From an uncultured Dehalococcoidia bacterium (GTDB taxonomy: Bacteria; Chloroflexota; Dehalococcoidia; Lucifugimonadales; GCA-2712585): 64,000 bases of DNA. Shown piece by piece: positions 60,365 to 64,000 of the stretch (position 1 is the first letter of the stretch; the number at the start of each line of letters is the position of its first letter). The DNA lies in assembly GCA_958295715.1 (NCBI GenBank), contig OY282371.1:1001183-1065182 (forward strand), in the 5' to 3' direction. The notes beneath the pieces are model-generated. The model had not been told where the DNA came from, searched no databases, and saw only the letters and a list, made by a program, of their open reading frames with translations. The position numbers were made by a program, and so were the translations under genes.

Positions 60365-60526
60365 GGCGCAAAAGGTTCAGTCGCCGACTTATATTTAGTG
60401 GAGGTTGGCTGTACTCTCTCATGGGACAACCCGGTTTCGTCGCATTTTCCTACCTGCAAGAACCCTTGTCAACATGCGCGCAGTCTGCGCCGTTTGACAA
60501 CGGCCAATAAGAATAAGGAGAGGACA

Positions 60527-62359
60527 ATGTTAGATATTTTGAAGGCTAAGAAAACGTATCTGGCTATATCGGCCCTGGCGGTTTTGGCGCTGTTCATCAT
60601 CGCCTGCGGCGGGGATGACGCCACGCCCGCCGCCACCCCGGCGCCGACGGCCACCCGCGCGCCGGTGACGGCCATGCCCACGGCGACCCCGGCTCCGACG
60701 GCTATGGCGACGCCCGCGGCCAGGGAGTTGGCGAACCCACGGCTCCAGGTGGCCATGGTGCCGCCGGGCCACCAGGTGACCATGATGTGGAAGACCTTCC
60801 AAAGCTCCACCGGGCCTCAGAAGCCCATGTACGAGCACCTCATCTACATGGACAGGTACACCGGCGAGTGGTCCAACGAGCAGTTGGCCACCGAGTGGGG
60901 CATGGAGCCCGACGGTAGGACGTGGCACTTCACTCTAAGGGAGGATGTGCCCTTCCACAGCACCGATACCTACACCGGCACGGAGTTCACCGCCCAGGAC
61001 GTTATCCAAACTGTGCAAACCCTGGGCAGGGACGACTCGCTGGCCAGTTCCTCCATATGGAAGGACTTGGGCATCGCCCAAGAGAACTTCGTGGTGACGG
61101 GCGACCACCAGATCACCTGGAACGCGGACAAGCCGGAGCCCCTCATGGAGTTCTGGATGGCCGAGGAGTGGGTGGCCGGCATGATAAGCAAGGACTACTG
61201 GGACGCTGTGGGAGAGGAGGGGTATCTGGCCCATCCCATAGGCACGGGTCCCTTCAAGTTCGTGGAGATAGTCATCGACTCGCACATCCTTCACGAGCGG
61301 GTGGAAGACCACTACCGCAAGACCCCGGAGTTCCACGAGTTGCAGTTCTTCTTCGTGAAGGAGGACGCGACCCGTCTGGCTATGCTGTTGACCCACGAGG
61401 TGGCCATAGCCGACGTGCCCAGGACCCTTCTGCCCGAAGCCACTCAGAGGGGGTTGGAAGTGGCCACCAGCACCCTGCCCGGCTTCTACATCTACGCCTT
61501 CATAGGCGGCCAGTACTACGACAAGCCCACGGAGGTTCTGGCGGGAGCGCGCAAGGGCGAGATGGAGCCACTGGCCCCGGGATACTCGGCCGACGACCCG
61601 CTGAGGAACCCCCTGGTCAGGGAGGCCCTGAACGTGGCCATTGACCGCGACTCCATAAGGAAGGCCTTCTGGGGCGACGCCGCCATACCTCAGGCCATAC
61701 ACAACGTGCCCCCCTACCGCGCGGACTGCAAGGACAGCTGGTTCCCCCACCCCGGCCCCACTGGCGGGACCGGGTGCGAGGGCAGGGGCTACGCCTACGA
61801 CTATGACCCGGAACGCGCCCAGGAGCTCCTGGCCCAGGCGGGCTACCCCGAGGGGTTTGAGTTCACCCTGCTGATGGCCCCCAACATGGCGGGAGTCCCT
61901 GAAGGTCCCGACGTGGGAGAGGCCATAGGCTCCAACTGGGGAGCCATCGGGCTTGAACCGGACATTGAAGAGGTGGAGTTCGCAGAGATACTGAGGCTCC
62001 AGCGTGAGCGGAACTTGGGCCGGACGGTGTTCATGATGCGCTACGCCACGGGCCCTGCGCCTCTGGGCTGGTGCTTCCCCATGAGCAACGTGGCCGGCGG
62101 CTGCGGCTCCGCCATCTGGGAATACGACGAACTGGACGCCCTCTACGTTGACCTGAAGGAGCGGGTGCTGCCGGAGGACATCCTCAGACTCACCCACGAG
62201 ACGGGGGACTGGATGTACGCCAACCACCTCATCATCCCGTTGTTCTTCCTGTTCCCGCAGGTGGGCTACGACCCCAACATCCTGGAGGGTTACGAGGCCA
62301 ACATGCTCCACATGGGGCCGGTGCGCCACCACGAGTACACCGTGCCCGTGTACAAGTAG
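60527..62359 (+). CDS. Peptide-type ABC transporter substrate-binding lipoprotein (paralogue)
   Basis: This 610-residue SBP_bac_5 protein has a signal peptide ending LFIIAC and a Pro/Ala/Thr linker of about 40 residues. Its binding domain has WGMEPDGRTWHFTLREDVPFHS, VREALNVAIDRDSIRKAF and NWGAIGLEPDIEEVEFAE. The ATG at 60527 has AAGGAG upstream; longer frames to 60398 have no such support. It is paralogous to the protein encoded at 31920, sharing the LHMGP(V/I)R tail. No permease or ATPase genes adjoin it, so transport partners must lie elsewhere or be shared. Confidence 0.88.
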   Translation: MLDILKAKKTYLAISALAVLALFIIACGGDDATPAATPAPTATRAPVTAMPTATPAPTAMATPAARELANPRLQVAMVPPGHQVTMMWKTFQSSTGPQKPMYEHLIYMDRYTGEWSNEQLATEWGMEPDGRTWHFTLREDVPFHSTDTYTGTEFTAQDVIQTVQTLGRDDSLASSSIWKDLGIAQENFVVTGDHQITWNADKPEPLMEFWMAEEWVAGMISKDYWDAVGEEGYLAHPIGTGPFKFVEIVIDSHILHERVEDHYRKTPEFHELQFFFVKEDATRLAMLLTHEVAIADVPRTLLPEATQRGLEVATSTLPGFYIYAFIGGQYYDKPTEVLAGARKGEMEPLAPGYSADDPLRNPLVREALNVAIDRDSIRKAFWGDAAIPQAIHNVPPYRADCKDSWFPHPGPTGGTGCEGRGYAYDYDPERAQELLAQAGYPEGFEFTLLMAPNMAGVPEGPDVGEAIGSNWGAIGLEPDIEEVEFAEILRLQRERNLGRTVFMMRYATGPAPLGWCFPMSNVAGGCGSAIWEYDELDALYVDLKERVLPEDILRLTHETGDWMYANHLIIPLFFLFPQVGYDPNILEGYEANMLHMGPVRHHEYTVPVYK

Positions 62360-62385
62360 CCCAACCGAATCCATAGCTTCTCAAC

Positions 62386-62417
62386 AGAAGGCCCCCCAGC
62401 TGTCTGGGGGGCCTTCT
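62386..62417 (+). terminator. Rho-independent terminator
   Basis: A 14-bp perfect stem, AGAAGGCCCCCCAG (62386-62399) with CTGGGGGGCCTTCT (62404-62417), loop CTGT, and TTTAT after it. It ends transcription of the binding-protein gene 27 bp past its stop. Confidence 0.88.
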
Positions 62418-62479
62418 TTATATGGATGGTCCGGCGGCGTCCCGAGTAGCCGCCCTACCTGCCCCCTTAGCCCTTCCCG

Positions 62480-62985
62480 CCTCCCTTTCCGTCATTCCCG
62501 CCTCCCTTCCGTCATTCCCGCTCGCCCTCCGTCATTCCCGTGAAAACGGGAATCCAGGAAGCCTTGTCGTAAGACCAACGTTCCTCAGAAAGGGGGCGTT
62601 CCCCTTGGTTGGGCAGGGCCAACGGCTGCTGACCGCCCCCCACGCCTGGATTCCTGCGCCCTTTCCGTCATTCCCGCGCAGGCGGGAATCCATCCCCCGC
62701 CGGCGTTGCGCAGGGCAACCGCGCACCGGCGCGCCGCCCCATCCGTCCGTAAGGGCCAAGCCTCTATGACAGGGATGTGGAGTTTCTGGATTCCCGTTTT
62801 CACGGGAATGACGGATAAGAGGGGAGGCGGCAGGCGGCAGGCGGGAACGAAGGATGGGAGCGCGCATTTTTTTTGGCCCGGCGCAACTCCGCCGGGGGAT
62901 GGATTCCCGCCTACGCGGGAATGACGGATAGAGGTGGTACCGGGAATGACGGATAGAGGGGAGGCGGGAATTCGGGAAGCCTCTC
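62480..62985. repeat. REP-like palindrome cluster
   Basis: It holds four full REP-like hairpins (near 62535, 62668, 62790, 62908) and several half-sites. The TTCCCGT/ACGGGAA and TTCCCGC/GCGGGAA forms both occur. Parts of the 105-bp unit from the 42-43 kb island appear reversed at about 62695-62760. Confidence 0.87.
62534..62595. repeat. 62-bp direct repeat, left copy
   Basis: It matches 63939-64000 with one mismatch: a REP-like hairpin with TTCCCGT arm (TTCCCGC in the right copy), then CAGGAAGCCTTGTCGTAAGA and CCAACGTTCCTCAGAAAGGGG. The pair encloses the AT-rich gene at 63044-63832. Confidence 0.85.
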
Positions 62986-63043
62986 TATAGGGTCAACGAA
63001 TTGCCATTTGCTTGGCTAGTTAGACCCCGCTGTCGTGCGAAGC

Positions 63044-63832
63044 TTAATATGTGACGCTGCGCATTTTTTGGAGTTGCCCTTGAACACGTTTGAGCGTGAA
63101 ATCAAAACGGCCAAATCTTTCATAAAGTCCACCCAAAAGAGTATGGATGACCTGCGGGAGGTTATCCTGTGCCTGCCGCAGAGAAACTTGCTTGTTCAAA
63201 GTGATTTCTTTCCTGTGGCTGACATGTTTAGGGGGTCCTAGTCCTAATCCGAGGAGCATGACCCGATTCATTTCGTCAAAGCAATCGAGCCTTCTGCCGT
63301 CCAGTCCGGTGAAGCGACAGTGAATGGCAATCTCGTCGACCTCTTCAAATGTTTCAGCGAACCGGCTCGCAAACATCAGTCCTTCCGCAATTCGCCATAT
63401 CGGTAAATTGACCTCTATAACTTCACCATGAGTGAAGTGCTCGCGATGGTCTTCTAGATATGGACGAATCGTGTAAAGCTTTCCGTCACGTGAAGCGCGC
63501 CAAAAGTCGCCATGTAATGAGTCATTAATCTCCCCAGTATCGCTTGGTTTTCCAAGCCATGTTTCTACGAAATCTTTATAAGGATGTGGCTTGTACTCCA
63601 TCTCTTGTGGCTGCCAAAACGGATGCCATGGCATTGGCATTGTTCTTCCGGCTTCTGTAAGCCTCGTTTGAAGTTCAGGTAGGTCCTTTGAAGGTTTTGC
63701 GTTCACTAAAGAAAACCCCATCTCGTAGTAGCCGAGAGTGAACCTCGCCGGGGAGTTGGCGGGCTGATTTGACGTCAGTTCTTCCCACCTATTCCGTGCG
63801 TCGTTGGAAAAATCCTGTAACTGATTGATCAC
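63044..63832 (-). CDS. AT-richer hypothetical protein inside a repeat-bounded segment
   Basis: This 262-residue protein has lower GC and different codon use from nearly all other genes in the window. It contains ARFTLGYYEMGFSLVNAKP, YKDFVETWLGKP, WRASRDGKLYTIRPYLED and RFAETFEEVDEIAIHCRFTG, and a C-terminal helical region. I recognise no domain. Its ATG at 63832 is preceded by GGAGGTTAGCG, a good ribosome site. It lies alone between 62-bp direct repeats, which suggests acquisition as a cassette. Confidence 0.65.
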   Translation of the reverse strand: MINQLQDFSNDARNRWEELTSNQPANSPARFTLGYYEMGFSLVNAKPSKDLPELQTRLTEAGRTMPMPWHPFWQPQEMEYKPHPYKDFVETWLGKPSDTGEINDSLHGDFWRASRDGKLYTIRPYLEDHREHFTHGEVIEVNLPIWRIAEGLMFASRFAETFEEVDEIAIHCRFTGLDGRRLDCFDEMNRVMLLGLGLGPPKHVSHRKEITLNKQVSLRQAQDNLPQVIHTLLGGLYERFGRFDFTLKRVQGQLQKMRSVTY

Positions 63833-63938
63833 GCTAACCTCCTTTTCTATGTTCCAACTCGCTCCGATACGATTATCCTAATCCTATCATATAAATCGTC
63901 GCTATTGGCCCTAACACAGCGATTAAGCAAAGCTCGTA

Positions 63939-64000
63939 ATTCCCGCGAAAACGGGAATCCAGGAAGCCTTGTCGTAAGACCAACGTTCCTCAGAAAGGGG
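63939..64000. repeat. 62-bp direct repeat, right copy (touches window end)
   Basis: Same sequence and orientation as 62534-62595 with one mismatch in the hairpin arm. The match may continue beyond base 64000. The stretch between the gene at 63044-63832 and this repeat holds an AT-rich likely promoter region but no further gene. Confidence 0.85.

Noticed and set aside
1-64000. tRNA, rRNA, prophage or insertion-sequence genes
   Set aside because: No cloverleaf with a GGTTCRA T-loop was seen between genes, and no transposase, integrase or phage structural gene is encoded.

Overview
The window is 64 kb of high-GC bacterial chromosome. It most resembles the Chloroflexota, probably a Dehalococcoidia or SAR202-type lineage. 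That placement is an inference from gene content: an Agl23-type glycosyltransferase, lipoproteins with long Ala/Pro/Thr linkers, several Cys-less thiolase-fold proteins paired with DUF35 proteins, an amidase, an amidohydrolase and an acetamidase, and a cytoplasmic NuoEFG-like module with no membrane arm. No rRNA, tRNA, CRISPR array, phage or insertion sequence was recognised.

Layout. 1-3924: three envelope-glycan genes (Agl23-like, flippase-like, FAD oxidoreductase). 4916-10721: a soluble redox operon (nuoE, nuoF, a NuoG/FdhA-like subunit, a ferredoxin-NADP reductase-like protein). 10820-11374: a six-helix AmiS/UreI-like membrane protein. 11819-16688: mutS, a UGA-containing ArsC/Spx-like gene read here as a selenoprotein, and mutL. 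16711-18515: a tiny Tat-signal protein, a tandem duplication and an AT-richer HEPN-like gene. 18791-24271: a secreted metallopeptidase lipoprotein, rpoD and dnaG. 24350-31281: a YtoQ-like protein, plsC, cmk, an HNH nuclease, holB, lysA, an MBL hydrolase and an M16 peptidase. 31920-42280: an orphan peptide-type binding protein, a small lipoprotein, and a catabolic cluster (amidohydrolase, amidase, DUF35, thiolase-like), then dinB and an acetamidase. 43272-47838: mrp/mnhABCD without E, F or G. 48462-52212: RidA, two DUF35 and two thiolase-like proteins in one operon. 52470-62359: an unknown gene, recF, four metabolic enzymes and a second orphan binding protein. 63044-63832: an AT-richer unknown gene.

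Two themes stand out. First, the gene between mutS and mutL has an in-frame UGA exactly where relatives carry the first Cys of CxxC. A SECIS-like hairpin follows at the right distance, so this is probably a selenoprotein that ordinary gene calling would miss. Second, most long intergenic gaps are filled with about forty copies of a REP-like hairpin of form TTCCCGN-loop-NCGGGAA. Its closing base pair covaries (C-G in most copies, T-A in others). It is often fused to a second covarying hairpin and has built tandem duplications. Both AT-rich orphan genes sit inside these repeat islands, and one is flanked by a 62-bp direct repeat.

Working together: the NuoEFG-like/FNR operon probably exchanges electrons between NAD(H), NADP(H) and another carrier. 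MrpABCD handles Na+/H+ exchange. The binding proteins, amidases, thiolase-fold/DUF35 pairs and dehydrogenases suggest a heterotroph using amides, peptides and acyl-CoA compounds.
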